The notes under the pieces were generated by a model. That model was not told the origin of the DNA, ran no database searches, and worked only from the letters and a program-made list of their open reading frames with translations. Positions 11,133 to 24,223 of a stretch of 64,000 nt of DNA are shown here, piece after piece. Made by a program: the position numbers and the translations under genes. This DNA is from Neopestalotiopsis rosae (Eukaryota > Ascomycota > Sordariomycetes > Amphisphaeriales > Sporocadaceae). The first letter of the stretch is position 1. Every line of letters begins with the position of its first letter. The DNA is taken from the NCBI GenBank assembly GCA_023078685.1, contig JALGAS010000004.1, forward strand, positions 5,022,001-5,086,000, read 5' to 3'.

Positions 11133-12571
11133 TCATATGCCCGCAGCAGTAAAACTCAACAAACTTCCAAACGTCAAGCCAGCCACAAGGCAAAGTCCCA
11201 TGAACCCACCCGAAGCCTCCCTCTCGCCCTCGTCAACCCACTCTCCGGCAGCCATCATGCAGTTGGACGCCAGCCAGCCATTGGTCAGGCCGTAGGGAAA
11301 CTGGACCAGTAGCAAGTAAAAGACGTCCGAGTTGATGACGGCGCCGCGGCCGTGGATGTTGCACAGCGCGTAGAGGGGTAGGAAAAGCGTCCTCATAATA
11401 CTAACGGCAAACAGGATGACCGGCCGGTCACGGCACGGGAAAACCAAGGCGCTAGACCGGCCGCCCAGGTCGCCGAGATTCCAAAAGAAGAAGCCCAGCG
11501 GGATGAAAGCCGCGGGCTTGAGCAAGGGGCTGGCCGACTCGGGCGGCGTGACCGAGAGCACCTTGGGCGTGAGGACGGGGAAGAACATGGCAATGGCAAA
11601 GCACATGAAGACGGCGGCCGCGAGCCAGTGGAGCTTGCGGAAGAGGGTCGTGATGCTGACGACCTTGCGGGCCGCGCGCTCGGCCTCCTCGATCGAGTTG
11701 AAGGACGCGGCCATGTTCTCCACCATGCGGGACTCTACGATGCGGTTGTGGCGGCGCACGAGCGGGATGAAGCCCACGATTGCCAGCAGCGAGACGAGGA
11801 CGGCCGTCAAAAAGTAGATGAAGGCGGCGTGACCAGCTCCGTGCGTGCCCTCTGCGGCATCTGTCGTCGATTCCTTGGGAGGCGCGACGAGGACCGAGAT
11901 GATTTGGGTCAGGGGAGGTAAAACACCGGCAACACCCTGACCGGCCATGATAGCCTGCATATACTCGGGCCTGCCAAAGCTGGCAGCAAACGCAAAAGCT
12001 CCGTTCTGGATGAGACCAGCAGCCCAAGCCGTTCCAGCCACCATGATCAACACAAAGACGAGATATTGACCCGGGGTAGCGTCCAGGAAGGCACTCGTCG
12101 AGATGGTGAGTAGGGCAAACACAGCAATGTTGATGTACAGCGCTAGGTTGATCCGGAATGGATACGACGCAGTATATTGGATATTGGTGAGAATCGCCAT
12201 GGCACTCAAGTTCGTGACGGTAGACACGGATATAATGGCTGATTGGAAATTCTGCAACACCCACTCATCCGTCTGGAAACGACCTTGAAAGTACGGAGCG
12301 GCCGCGAGGAACATGTTCCTAATAGCACGAGACTGTCAGTAAATGGCATGCCGGGTTGTGAAAAGAGGTTATCGTAACCGTACCAGGCCCACAGCATGGC
12401 GACGCCCAGGAGCGCAAAGATGCCATATTCCATCCACGAGAATGGCACGTCATGTTCCTGCTCGTGCGATCTCGTATTCTCCAGGAACTGCGAGTCCTCG
12501 TTCAAAGGCGCATACTCTTGCTCGGGCTCCTTCTTCTGAAAGAAGGACCGTATCCGATCCATATTGCTCAC
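11133..12571 (-). CDS. Equilibrative nucleoside transporter (ENT/Fun26-like)
   Basis: Exon 1 is 12571-12384 and exon 2 is 12318-11133, giving 457 residues. The 65-nt intron (GTACGG...ATTAG) splits a Trp codon in the first membrane segment (LGVAMLWAW-NMFLAAAPYF). The protein has a short acidic cytosolic N-terminus, then about ten to eleven hydrophobic helices. ENT-type features include the NMF segment after helix 1, AGLIQNGAFAFAASF and the GQGVAGVLPPLTQI motif in helices 4-5. A long charged loop (residues about 240-290) sits where ENT proteins have their large cytosolic loop. Yeast Fun26 is a vacuolar nucleoside/nucleobase transporter, so a vacuolar or endosomal site is likely here but not shown. 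It ends AGLTFGSLLSFTAAGI, typical of the last helix. Confidence 0.9.
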
Positions 12572-13818
12572 CTTCCACGTGGGAATGGTCTATTCGGAAA
12601 TTAGGTTGGTAGTGATAATATGGTCGTCAGAGTCAAGGAAATGACTGCATCCGTGTGGTGTCTTCCTTCTATTCTATGTTCGAAGGGCTCGCGAACATAT
12701 ACACCGGTGCTCATGTGGTAGCTTCGAGGCCGACTGTCGACGTGGGGGTACCGAAACCGGGCCGCTCTCTCTTGATGGCCAGCGTTGGAGACGACTTATC
12801 GAAGCATGACTTTGTTGAGACAGGCGATTTGATCCTATCGATCTCGTTCGTGACTTTGTCCGTAGTAGTCGCGCGATGTTGTTGTTGGGGTTTGCTGGGT
12901 GGTGAATGGTTGGCTCGTCGTGCCTTCAGGGTCATTCGTGCATGTCATCAGCGAGATAAGGGACGTCGTGACTCGCTGATCTGGGATGCTGCCAGCGTCC
13001 ACCAGCCGCTCTAGTGTGGTACCTTCAGCAGTAAATCCACTCCACTTTGCAGGCGGTAAACTGCCCGGGTGATCCGCCCCAAGCGATCTGTCGGTAATTG
13101 TCATACGTACAGTACATTGATCGAGTACATATGTACATTTTCGCCGAATTTAAGCTTGTTTTTCTCCCTGCAGTTCCCGCGCCCAAGTATACCTGCAACC
13201 GTCCAGCATCCAAATATCCCTACCTGCGATATATATTCTCGTCGTAATGGTACACAATCCCTCATTTTCGCTCCATACATGCTTTCATGATCAACGCATT
13301 CCACACTCAGTATTAATGATTTCCATTTGCAGTTCTATAATAAAGTACTATCAGTACCCGGCAGCAGTATGGTATCAACCGTCCAAAACAACTGAAAACC
13401 AAAGCGCATGTAGTGATTCAGATCATGCATCCGTCCTTGCCAAAAAGAAAAAGCTGTTGCCTATAACACGCTGGGGTGAGGGACAGGCAGCTCAAGTCTG
13501 CCCGATATGTCCTGGAGACTTGACTCCATGCTTCGCGCCCTTCTCGACTCTGTGCAGCGCTGATACGTGAAAGACCAGGCCTGCACATCTCACTCTCTCT
13601 GACTCTCTCTATATGTTCCAATCTGCTGCCCGGCGCCGACTAGTTCGTAACTGCAGATTATACGTCAAATCGGCCAACAATGCCGTGCTATTTTCCGACA
13701 ATTCTTTTCCTGTAGACATTCCGAGATACTTTTCGTAATCCTGGCTGTTGAATCGACTTTGCCAAGACCATAGCCAGTCCGTAGAATCCAAGCATGGGAA
13801 GTTCAGGCTGTTTCGTAT
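12572..13818. other. Intergenic region between ENT start and cla4 stop
   Basis: It contains the ENT gene promoter and the cla4 3' region. Short open frames on both strands lack protein character. No RNA gene or repeat of note was seen. Confidence 0.55.
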
Positions 13819-16468
13819 CTATTTGGCGCTTCTGCGGAAGGCAAGCAACTCCGAGAGGCTGGGGATCGGGCAGCCATGCTTGAGGAAGTCATGCTGCAAA
13901 AGCTCATCTGACGAGGCACGACTCTTGACGTCGACACACAAGCAAACAGAGAGGAAAGCCTTGAGCTCCTTGCTCAGCTTCTCCGGCTTCTTGAGTCTTG
14001 GTGTTCCGTTAGTAGCGATGAGGTACAAGGCCTTCAATGGCTCTTCGTTCAGATACGGGGGCTCGGATTCGATCATCTCAATGGCCATGATACCCAGGGA
14101 CCAGATATCGACCTTGGGACCGTACTCCTTCTGCTTGACAACCTCAGGGGCCATCCAGTACGGTGTTCCAACCATGGTAGCACGCTTGGACTTGGTCTCC
14201 GTAAGCTTGGCGCAGAAACCAAAATCAGCTGTTTCAGGGTTAGCAGCGTGTACTCGTTCAACATATTGTCATTTTTCGTAGACTTACTAATCTTGACGCT
14301 GCCACGAGCATCCAGCAGGACGTTATCACTCTTGATATCACGGTGGATAATCTGTTGAGAGTGAAGATGTTGCAGGCCGCGGCAAGTCTGTGACACATTA
14401 GCTGCTGTTGTTTCTTTGCACGAAGTCTTCCTTGACTCACCTCCAGACAAATGGTAGAAATCTGCTCCTCTGTGATAACCGGGTTGTTGTCAATGACATC
14501 AGTCAAGGCACCACCCTCCATGTACTCCATAACCACCCAAAGCTCGGCGTTGTTGTTGCGCAGGAAAGCATCCAAAAAGTTGACAATGTTACGGTGTTTG
14601 CTGTCCTTCATGACCATGATCTCGTTAACAATAAGTTCCTTACGGGGTTGGTGAGCCAGATCCATCTGCTTAATAGCGACCTGTGCTCTGGGTCCTTGCG
14701 AACGCAGCACCTCGCGGGCCACGGCAGACACAGCCGTCTCCTTGACCTTGGCGACGTAGACGGAACCGGAGGCACCCTGACCAATCTTCTTCTGCTTGGA
14801 GTAGGACAAGTTGGGGTCGTCCTTGGAGACAGCCTCGATAAGCTTTGCCATGACCTCCTTCTCGGACATGGTGGACATGCGAACGTCTTGCTTGCGCTCT
14901 GCTGCCGTGGGCTTGGCGGTCAGAGCTGCCTCGGCAGCCTTGACACCATCGCTCTGTGAAGGTTGAGGCTTTGAAGGTACATTGAGAGGCTTGACAGGTG
15001 CGGGTGGCCGCGAAGCTTGCTGCTGAGCTTGCGACTGACCATTTGTGCGTGGTTGAGATGAGCCATTGGTGCCATTGGGGTATCGCTGAGCATTGGGATT
15101 CTCGGGCCTTGGAGGCGCCTGGCGCTGTTGTACCGAGGAAGAACTCTGCTGTGTTGCAATAGGTGGTCGCTGGGCGGATCCAGGGGCAGGAGGTGCCGGC
15201 CGTTGGGCTTGGAGTCGGGCGGCTTGCTGAGATGCAGAACCCGGGGCAGGCGGCGCAGCGCGGGTTGGGTTGTAACGATCGGGGGAGGCACCGCCGTAGC
15301 CTCCACCAATTTCCTGCTGAGCGAGGGGAACCTTGGTCTTGGGCAGAGAAGCATTGTACTCCTCCAACTCCCGTCGCTGGTCTTCCAACTCTCTCTGCCG
15401 TTGCATCTCGAGTTGCTTCTGTCTTTGCTGCTCGCGCTGGGCTTCTGGCGACACATAGTTGGAGGCCATGGCCTGCATCTGCTGCCTCTGCTGCGAGGTC
15501 TCGCCCGTACCAGGGCGGCTGGCATTGGACATGGCCTGGTTTGGTTGACCAGGGCCATAGCTGTTGTTGCGCTGTGCTGGCGTCGGGGGAGCTGGCCTGG
15601 GAGGCGCCACGGAGGTTCCTACACCGTAGCCGAGCTGCTTGTTGCCCTGGCCGCCGGCCGGAGGGGTTGGCGTCAGACTGGAGTATTGCTGGGGGTTCTC
15701 TGCCCTCTTAGTAAGATCGGAGTAGAAATCCAGAACCTCGAAGACTGCTTGGGGGTTGCGTTCATAGTCTTCCTTGGTGATAGCTGAAGAGTTGAGCAAC
15801 TTGGACCACTCCGGGGGCAAGCCAACGAACTGGCCAGTAGACGGATCGAAACCGACGTGCACCGCGTGTGAGAAGTTGGTCGGGTTGCTCACACCGCCCA
15901 TGGTAGGGCATCGGCCGTATAACATATCGATCCAGTCGTATAAATCGTCATCCGTCTTGGTTCTGATTTGTAGCGTCCGGATGCCACTATCGTCATCGCC
16001 GGGGCTATTCGACTGGCCGCCTGTTTGTCTCTTGATCTCAAAGATGGTACCGGCGGCCTCGACTCTGCCCACTCCCACGACATCCTTTAGATACAATGTG
16101 TACGAAACCTTACCGCCCTCGGTCTTGTGGAAATCTAATGCCTCCTTGCGGAGAATGAGAAACTTCTGTTTCCATGGCTGAATGAAGTTGCGGCTCTCCT
16201 TAACGGTGGCCCACCCCTCCTTGATGACAGCGACACCGCCCATACCGTCATTGTTGGATCGCTCGCGTGCCAGCGGTAACGAGATGGTCGAGCCCGTGTA
16301 CGTCGAGGTAGCTGTGCGAGGAACTGGCGATATGGTCATGTTCGCCATGCTGCCGGGCAAGTTGGTATTGGGGGTGATGTTGAGGCGCGGTCGGTCGGTG
16401 GGCGGACGAGGTGCCGGGCCAGGGTTCATAAACTGACCAGCGTTGTAAGCACTGCCATTGTTCGCCAT
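13819..16468 (-). CDS. cla4: Cla4-type p21-activated protein kinase (PH-CRIB-kinase)
   Basis: Three exons, 16468-14441, 14387-14288 and 14228-13819, give 845 residues. Introns are 53 nt (GTGAGT..CACAG) and 59 nt (GTAAGT..AACAG). A PH domain spans about residues 80-187 and a CRIB motif about 193-228 ([16 protein letters not shown]), which binds Cdc42/Rac-GTP. A long Pro/Gln/Ala-rich linker follows. The C-terminal Ser/Thr kinase has glycine loop GQGASG at 563-568, VAIK lysine K600, HRDIKSDN with D693, DFG at 711-713, activation-loop T727 and APE at 736-738. All catalytic residues are present. The order PH-CRIB-kinase separates Cla4 from Ste20, which lacks PH. Family roles are septin and actin organisation, cytokinesis and polar growth. 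The upstream extension to 16516 starts with TTG, so ATG 16468 was chosen. Confidence 0.95.
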
Positions 16469-19400
16469 GGTTAGTTTTGATGGAGATTGGGCAGCGCAGA
16501 GGCAGCAAATGGTCAATTCTCAAAGTTCGGTCATGAAACATCAAAGAGTCGTCGCGCTCTCGTCGAGTGTCCAGGGCTCAAGCAGGGCACTGATTGCAAA
16601 AGGGTCGACACTCCTCAAGTGGGCGCCTGCAATAGGAAGGCAGAAGGTGGGTAATAGGTAGGACTGGACGACAGGCTCAGGGAAACTCTAGTAGTATGCC
16701 CCGCCGCCACTTTCGAGGCCTAAGGGGGGGTTTGAGCTCCTGAGTTCACTTTCGGGGCTGGGCTGGGTTGTTGGGTTGTGCTCGGCTGTAACTCTCTGGC
16801 TCTAATGCGTAATAAGATAGCCGTCGGCTCTTTTGGCTCCTCAGCTTCAGCGCTTTAGCAGCGCAACGCAACGCAAACTGCTCGGTCGGTCGACAGACTT
16901 GAAGAGTGCGATTGACCGCCAAGGGCGACGCTTGGGTGCGGTAGTCCGTTTATTCGGTGAATTAATTTGGTTCATTGATGGGTTCGTTCGTTCCTTGTTG
17001 TGACCCAGAACCACTTGGGAGGTGGAAGGACAGACACCCGTCGATCGATACCAGGACAAAAGAAAAAGAAAAAAACAACAATAACAACGGATGGCTATGA
17101 ATAAAAGGAATCAGACGTACCTCCTCTGCTCTTCTGCCATTTGTTCATACACCAACAACTAGACTGCGTGCCTGCGTCTCTTGCTGTACGTGTATGTGTA
17201 TGCGTATGTGTGTGTGTGTAACGGGTTCAAGGGTCGGTCTGGCAGGTAACTGTCTCCTACAGCTGAAGCGCAAACCAGACTCGAGTCGACTTCTTAGATC
17301 TTGTTTCACTTGCGACAGATGGATTGCGCTCGGGCAAAGATTCAACGCTGCTGCTTACTGCTTGCTGCTCGTTGCCTGCTGCCGATGTCGTCCACAGCAA
17401 GGTTCAGCGCTAGAACAGGTAATATTCCGGGCGTCACTAGAGAATGCGCCAACTGTAAATGAGCTGCTCCAACAAAAATGCCTTGACTTTTTTGACAACT
17501 TGTGACGCAGCGCCTGCTTCTGCCAAGCGCCAAATAGGAGCACAGAGATGCAGAAGCGATGATTTGAGTATGTGGCAGTTTGCAGTGTGCAGTGAAATGT
17601 GCAGGGAGCTGCGTCCATAGAGGCAGACCAGACGGAACAGGTACCGTCAGAAGGGGGGGCAACTGAGGGGTTCAATTTAATGCGGCCGGGACTTACCACC
17701 AAAAGGAGGGTAACAAAGTTGAAAGTCTACGAATAATGTTAACGTAGGCAGGCACAAGACAACATTATTAACTGATGTCTTATTACATCTACAATCCTGT
17801 GCATAAAAGAACGATCTCGTGACCGGTAGCAAGTCAGTCGAAATAAAAACCTAGCCGCCTCTCTGCCATGGCGCTCTCTCTCTAGAATCTCCTGAGAGTC
17901 TGAACAACTATTCGATCTCTAAGTACTATCCTGCTGTGTAGTATGCAGTCCGGAGGAGATGGAGGTGTTGCTGGCGGACAGACGTGCATTCAAGTGGAGT
18001 TCAGAGCCGTCCACGTCGCCGCGAACAAAGTGCTGGCGCGCCTCGAACCCCGCCAAGAGATTATGAAAGGGGGTCCTAGGCAGATCGTCGGCAGGAGAGC
18101 CGCTCGTTGGTTGATACATTTTTTTGGTTCCTGAGGGAGGAGAATTCTAAAATCCAAACGCCAGACGCTCAACGCAAATGATTGCTGTCAATGGATGGAT
18201 ATTTTGATCAATTATACGCATCCAAATACTATGACACATTCGCACATGGTTGGATCAATACTTCAGGGTCCAGCAATCTTAAAAAGTGTGGCCTCTGTGG
18301 AATTCTAGAAGAATTGAGGTCTTGAGCATCAATTGGGTGACCATCATTGAATCATTGTCTACAACCAGATTAGTATCTGCAAGCCAACTACTATTTCACC
18401 ACGCGCCTGGACTTGCTCATACTTCATACCAAAAGGATACATCTGCTCTATTTGCGGCTAGACCTTTGGCACTTATGTCGCAGTACATTTGAATCTTGCC
18501 TGCTTTGCAAGATGTTCAATGCTCCAGGATCTTTCAGAACTTCCGAAGGAAGAATGTTTGCTGCCAGTCACAGCTGAAAGCGCCAGCAGGGGCCCAATGA
18601 TCTCCAGGGACCCCATTGTTCCATAGGAGTCGCATGGGTCAAAAGTCAGACCATTTTCTGCACTCCCTTTAACGGATGCTGGACTATTTACGCAGGCATG
18701 CCTTTTTTCCCTTCTCTGCCCATCTTCTGCTCTCTGTATTCAAAAGGGGGCCATTCATTGCCATTGGATCTGCAAATACAAATTTGCCACAGGAATAGAC
18801 AACTTGTGAGAGGCCTCAATGTAGAATCAGGTAGAGATGGGAGAATGGGCAGCGTAAGTGAATATAGGAGGTTTTGCTGATCTCCATAGCGCTACTAGGA
18901 AACGGGCATTGCCCAACTGTGCCCGAGTTTGTAGCCGGTCTTCAACAAAGCAGATTAGTAAAATGGGGGGACTGGAGCATATTCCCACCCCTGGCCTGGC
19001 AGCTAATCCACTCGCAAACTTTGGCTCACTGTAGTACATTTTTACTTTCTTTGAGCGCTCGCGGGAGATCGCCAGTCAAGTCCCACGAAACCGTCAAAGC
19101 TACAGCACATAAGCAGTAAGCCGGGTGAACTCTGATTTTCCCACATCACCGTCATTTGTCGTCTGTGCATAGGTACAAACAACAGTCAGCAGTCTGAGAG
19201 TGAGGTGAGAGAGATAAGTCTGAGATCCGAAAAGTCGTTTCGACAATGCTTTCCTGTCCCATCCGTCAATAAGGTAGAGTGACAAAGCGGCCCAGACGTC
19301 CGGTTCTTTTCCCCATGCATCATCATTAATCGGCCGTGGTAAGCGTCTACAGGGGTTCTGTGACAAAGATCCGCACATCGGAAACAACATTTCAAAGTGT

Positions 19401-19966
19401 CTGTTCTCGTGTTTCGAACGAGAGCTGCCTGCCTCTCCTCTCGCTTGCGCTGCTGGCTTGTTCCATACATACCAGAAAATGCCATTGTTGGAAATTCGTA
19501 AGAACCGCAGAACGAACGGGTACCTGCTTCTTAGGTGTGCTTCAACTCTATCAGGTGCAACAGGATCAGGGGTTGGCTGCAAGTGGCGATCGCATTACGA
19601 AGCATGTGGTGGACCAAAGACTTGGCAGTCGGTAAAGGTGATACATAGGAATATTGTCGCTAGGAATGTCATCACAGGCTCGACAGGGGCCTTGTCATCG
19701 CATTGCGAAACTCTACCAACTACGCCTGACATGGCCTGTCCTGGCTAAGCAAAAGCCAGGATATTTGTCTACCGAGGTAACTTCATATGACCTCGTAGTC
19801 GTCAAGCGTTAGGACAAAGTTGCTCTCTCAACTCTCCTGGGATGCTCACCAGGTTTAGTCTTCAAATACAGCAATGTGAAAGTCGTCTATTTGCATCAAG
19901 AGATGGTTAGGTCCGTTATTGTGTCAATCACCACAGTTTATAACCACTTTCTATCTGGAACGACGT
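16469..19966. other. 3.5-kb intergenic region upstream of cla4
   Basis: The proximal part is the cla4 promoter and leader. It contains a GT-rich stretch at about 17,190-17,220 and polypurine tracts near 17,055. The part near 19,900 is the glycyl-tRNA synthetase 3' side. Open frames up to about 160 residues occur on both strands, but none has recognisable domains or splice-joined continuity. Confidence 0.5.
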
Positions 19967-22203
19967 TTATCGCACGGTGACTTCGACTTCTTGGCCCTCA
20001 AATGCTGGCAACTCGGCCTGGATGTTCTCCCAGGTCTTGGAACCCTCAACCACAGCCTGGATGGCTGCAACGATCGTGTCCTCATCAGCGCGAACTTGCT
20101 TGGTCGAGTCACGGTCTCTGAGCGTGATGCTCTTGTCCTTCACAGTCTGGAAGTCAATGGTGATACCAAGTGGTGTGCCGAGCTCATCGTTACGGCTGTA
20201 ACGCTTGCCAATCGTAGCGGAAGAGTCGTCAATGCGGCTGGAAATACCCAGCTTGCGGAGACGCTGGGACAGGTTGGCACAGAAGGGTCTGAACTGGTCG
20301 TTGCTCGAGAGAGGCACGATCAGAACCTTTGTGGGAGCCACTGTAGGAGGGAATGAGAGAACCTAGAGTAGATGTTAGTTATGAATACACGTTCCGTCAT
20401 CCATTTGGTACTTACACCTCGGGCCTCATCACCGCCCTCGCTGCCACGTGTCCAGTAGCAGTGCTCCATGAGACTGTAGAGGATACGGCCAATACCGAAA
20501 GATGGCTCAATAACGTTGGGGGTGAATTCCCTGGTGTTTTCAACGCGCTTTCGCTTGGCGATAGTCACCAGCTCCTTGGGCACAACCACCTTGCCATCAC
20601 CAACGCCAGGAACATCGATGGCGATAGAGTCAGACGACTCCAGAGTCTTGGAGAGCTCCTCCCTCTTCTCTTGCGAAGTAGACAGGAGTGCAGCCTCCAC
20701 GGTCCTGCCGTCCTTCTTGAAGTGAGGGCCAAACTTCTTCTTGTCCAACTCGACTTGGTACTCCTCAATGGTAATGGGCTCAGGCAGGCGCTCGCGCACG
20801 AGCAGAGGAGCGCCAGTCTTCTTTGCGTGCACGCTAAGATCGTAGGCGGAACGGTCAGCACAGCCGACACACTCAATCCAACCGTACGAGGTCAGGAGCT
20901 CAGCATCCCAACAGTCGGCAGCATAGTGAGCCATCTCGTTGGCCATGTGCTGGCGGAAACGGATCTTGCTCTGGTCGACACCAATCTTCTTCAAGAAGAG
21001 GTGAATACGGGCAAGGAAGTAACCAAGTGTCTCGTTGTCCACAGTGCCGTTGGCAACGGCCTCACCAATAGTCACCTTCTTCACATCAGTCTTGCCGGAG
21101 AGCTGGGTCTCTCTGTTGAGCAGAACAAGCTCAACGTCCTTGACGTCGTTGAATCGGGTGTGCTTCTTGCCACCCTGGGGATCGACAAAGTGCTCAATTT
21201 CGGCCATCAAGAACTCTCGCACACGCAGGAGACCAGCTCTTGGGGAAATCTCATTTCTGTACGATCGGCCAATGGAGGCAGAAGCGAAGGGCATCTGCTG
21301 CTGGTTGTACTCTAGCAACTTGGCAAAGTTCAAGAATTGACCCTGGGCAGTCTCGGGTCTCAGGTAACCGGGCGTGTTGCTGCTTGGGCCAATGGCGGTC
21401 TGGAACATGAGGTTGAAAGCGACGGGAGGCGAAGGCTGAACGCCAGTAGCGGCATTTCTGAGGTCGTACTTCTTGATCAATTCACCAAGCTCCTGGCCGT
21501 TGTAGTTGTCAATCTTGGCCAGAATCTCCTCGTATTCCTGCACAACCGCGTCTTCGAGCTTGACAGCCTCGACGGCACCCTTGTTCTTTCTCTTCTTCTT
21601 CTTGGGGTCCTCCTCCTTCTCCTCAATCTTCTGACCACGAGCCTCCTTGTCGCCCTTCAGGCGAGTCTCCAGCACCTCCTCGACGAAGTGATCAGCTCGC
21701 AGGATTTCGCCGTTCTTGGGGTCCTTGCACATCCAGTCGGCGAACTTGTCCACGTGGCCACTTGTCTTGAGAACCTCGTGAGGCGTCAAGACACTGCAGT
21801 CAACCTCGAGCATATCCTCCTCGAGAATGAAGTGCTTGCGCCATTGGTCAATAATGTTGGCCTGAAGACCACAGCCGGGCGGGCCATAGTCGTAGAGACC
21901 GGCGATACCACCGTAGATCTCGAAAGCGGGCGTGTAAAACAGGCGACGTCGAAGCAGCGAGTCCAAGGCAGGACGGTCGAGGGGTTGACCCTTGAGGGTC
22001 GTGGCTGTTGAAGTCATGTCTGTCGCTCCCTTTGGAGATTTTTTCTGTGAGACAATATATCGATGGGTGGGTGCAGACGATTGGAATGGTCTGCGCAGCG
22101 ACAGTGACGTTGGTGCAGGTGTCACTGGTAGTATACGCCGGAAGCAATAATTGTTGTTTATACCATTTGTGAATGGTTTCGCAAAAAAGTGAGGGCCCCT
22201 CAT
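19967..22203 (-). CDS. grs1: Glycyl-tRNA synthetase, cytosolic and mitochondrial
   Basis: Exon 1 is 22203-20416 and exon 2 is 20362-19967, with a 53-nt intron (GTAAGT, CTAAC, CTCTAG) joining ...DEARG to VLSFPPTVAPTK. From ATG 22203 the product is 727 residues; from the next in-frame ATG (22017) it is 665. It is a class II alpha2-type GlyRS: LFYTPAFEIYGGIAGLYDYGPPG, the Lys-rich insertion typical of eukaryotic GlyRS, the motif 2 region (FRNEISPR-like: SYRNEISPRAGLLRVREF), the motif 3 region (EPSFGIGRILYSLMEH), and a C-terminal anticodon-binding domain (KVLIVPLSSN...RIDDSSATIGKRYSRNDELGTP). The first 62 residues are rich in Arg/Lys and hydroxylated residues with no acid until D62, like a mitochondrial presequence. 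An in-frame TGA directly precedes the first ATG. One gene probably supplies both compartments. Confidence 0.95.
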
Positions 22204-22805
22204 TCAAAACGAAGCTTCGAGTATGCGATTAGACAATGTGAATGAGTCACTAGCCAATCATACCTACTCCACAATCCAGTAAGTAAACCCCGAGAAGAGG
22301 AAATGCAGCTTGTGTGGTTCCGAGATCTGGCTTGAAAAGATACCCGATGACTCTTTTCCTCAGTGACCCAGGCCGCCTGCAAATTGAGTCAACTGGGCTT
22401 GGAAGCGGAAGCTCGTTGCCCCGAAGATTCTCCTCTAACCAACATTGACCCCTCCAAAAAAACGAGGTCAGCTCAGGGCCTCAGGCGCCTCTGGGCCATA
22501 ACCCCGCCATCCAGCGCCAGTGTTATGCTATCGATAAGAAACAGGGGACCCCTGCAACTAGAAGCTAGCGAGTTTGCAGTAACTTTTTTTTTTCCTTGTC
22601 GCAGTGCATGCTGGGAACATTCAATTATTTCCTGTGCAAAACCCAAAGCTGGAACTTCTTTCCGGCAACCTTCTTGAGGCAGCACATATCAGAACGAGCC
22701 TTATGCTATTGTGGTTTCAGGAACACTAAATCGCGAGGTGTTGCTCCTACCATTTCTCAAGTTTGATTGTTCTACCATTGTCCAGAGACTCGGTCTTTCG
22801 CAAAC
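22204..22805. promoter_or_regulatory. Divergent promoter region, grs1 / rpf1
   Basis: This 602-bp spacer separates two start codons pointing away from each other, for a tRNA synthetase and a ribosome-biogenesis factor. Shared control of these translation-related genes is plausible. I saw poly-A/T tracts near 22,455 and 22,585 but no certain binding site. Confidence 0.6.
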
Positions 22806-24223
22806 ATGGCGCCGAGCAAGTCCAATGTCAGTCTCACCGAGAGGACTGGCAACAAGTTGCGTCGTAAGCAGCTCTACGTGAGGCAAAAGCAGGAAAATGA
22901 AAAGGAAAAGCGAATTGAGAGGTTCAGGAGGAAGAAGGAAGAAGCGCAAGACCCAGAGGCAAGGAGAGAGCGTCTCGAAAAGAACAAGCCCTTGACGATT
23001 GATCGGAAACGAGTATGGGACGATGTTGATGACGATGGCTTGTACGCAAGCGTCAACATGGAGCAGCTCCTCAAAAAGAGACGACAAAAACAGGAGGAAG
23101 ATGAAGAGTTGGCAGCCCTCGAAGCCAGCAACGCCGCGAAAGACAACGAGGAGGCACGCGACGATGATGTGGATAGTATGCTTGGCTCCGAAGACGAGGA
23201 TGAAGATGAGGATAGCGAGGCTGCAGCACAGGCCCGCGCAAGAAGAGCCATACGGGAAGACAGCATGGCACCTTCAACAACTTCGACCAACCTCGATCTC
23301 ACGCCGCAAACGCTCATCGACAGATTTCCCACGCTCTTTGAAGCGCCCCCCGAGCCCAAGGTTCTCGTCACCACCGACCTCAACGCGACCATCCACTCCG
23401 AAGCGCAAAAGCTGTGCGGTCTCTTTCCTAACTCCACCTATGTGCCACGATCATCCCACAAGTACGGACACAAGTACAGTGTCCGCGAGATCAGCAAGTT
23501 CGCCGCCAATAGAGGCTACACCACTGTTGTGGTCGCCCGCGAAGATCTCAAGAGAATACATGGAATGGACATTGTGCATTTGCCATCGGGGCCAACATTC
23601 CACTTTAGCATCAGCAATTGGATCGATATGTAAGTACAACTCTGTGTTGTGATGCAGAATGCGGAGGGATTGAATGGCGTGTGCTACAACAAAGATATCA
23701 TGGCGTAAATGTAGAGAGTGCTGACACAATTTCAAACTACAGCAAAAAGCTTCCAGGCCATGGTAATGCGACAAATCATTACCCGGAACTCCTTTTGAAC
23801 AACTTCAACACACCCTTGGGTTTCCTGACGGCAACTCTCTTCAAAACCCTCTTCCCGCCCAGTCCTGAGCTTCAAGGCCGACAGGTGGTGACGTTCCACA
23901 ACCAGCGCGATTACATATTTGTGCGAAGACACAGATATATCTTTAGAGAAAAGAAGGCCACAGAGAAGAGCGTGGTTGGCGCTGATGGCAAGGAATTGAA
24001 GGGAGTCCAGGACATCAGGGCACCGATACAAGAACTCGGCCCTCGTTTCGTACGTATTTTTGCAATGTTTGATGTCGAATTGATTACTGACTCTCATAAA
24101 CAGACTCTGAAACTGCGTCGCATTGACAAGGGCATTGGACGTGCAGGTAGTGAAGGAGATGATGCGCTCCAATGGCAATGGAAGGCCAAGATGGAGAAGC
24201 AAAGGACGAGGTTCAACCTCTAA
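22806..24223 (+). CDS. rpf1: Ribosome production factor 1 (Brix domain)
   Basis: Exons 22806-23629, 23743-24049 and 24104-24223 encode 416 residues. Introns are 113 nt (GTAAGT..TACAG) and 54 nt (GTACGT..AACAG), and both junctions keep frame ([12 protein letters not shown] and LGPRF-TLKLRRI). The N-terminal third is Lys/Glu-rich and nuclear-type, with an acidic tract ([11 protein letters not shown]). The Brix domain covers about residues 190-365, with [29 protein letters not shown] and [19 protein letters not shown]. Rpf1 acts in the nucleolus in early 60S assembly and 27S pre-rRNA processing. The C-terminus ends [11 protein letters not shown]. The Brix family is certain; Rpf1 is chosen over Imp4/Ssf1 from the [16 protein letters not shown] segment and length. 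Confidence 0.93.

Noticed and set aside
20353..21315. 320-codon plus-strand open frame
   Set aside because: Antisense to the GlyRS exon; the GlyRS frame has clear conserved motifs, this one none.
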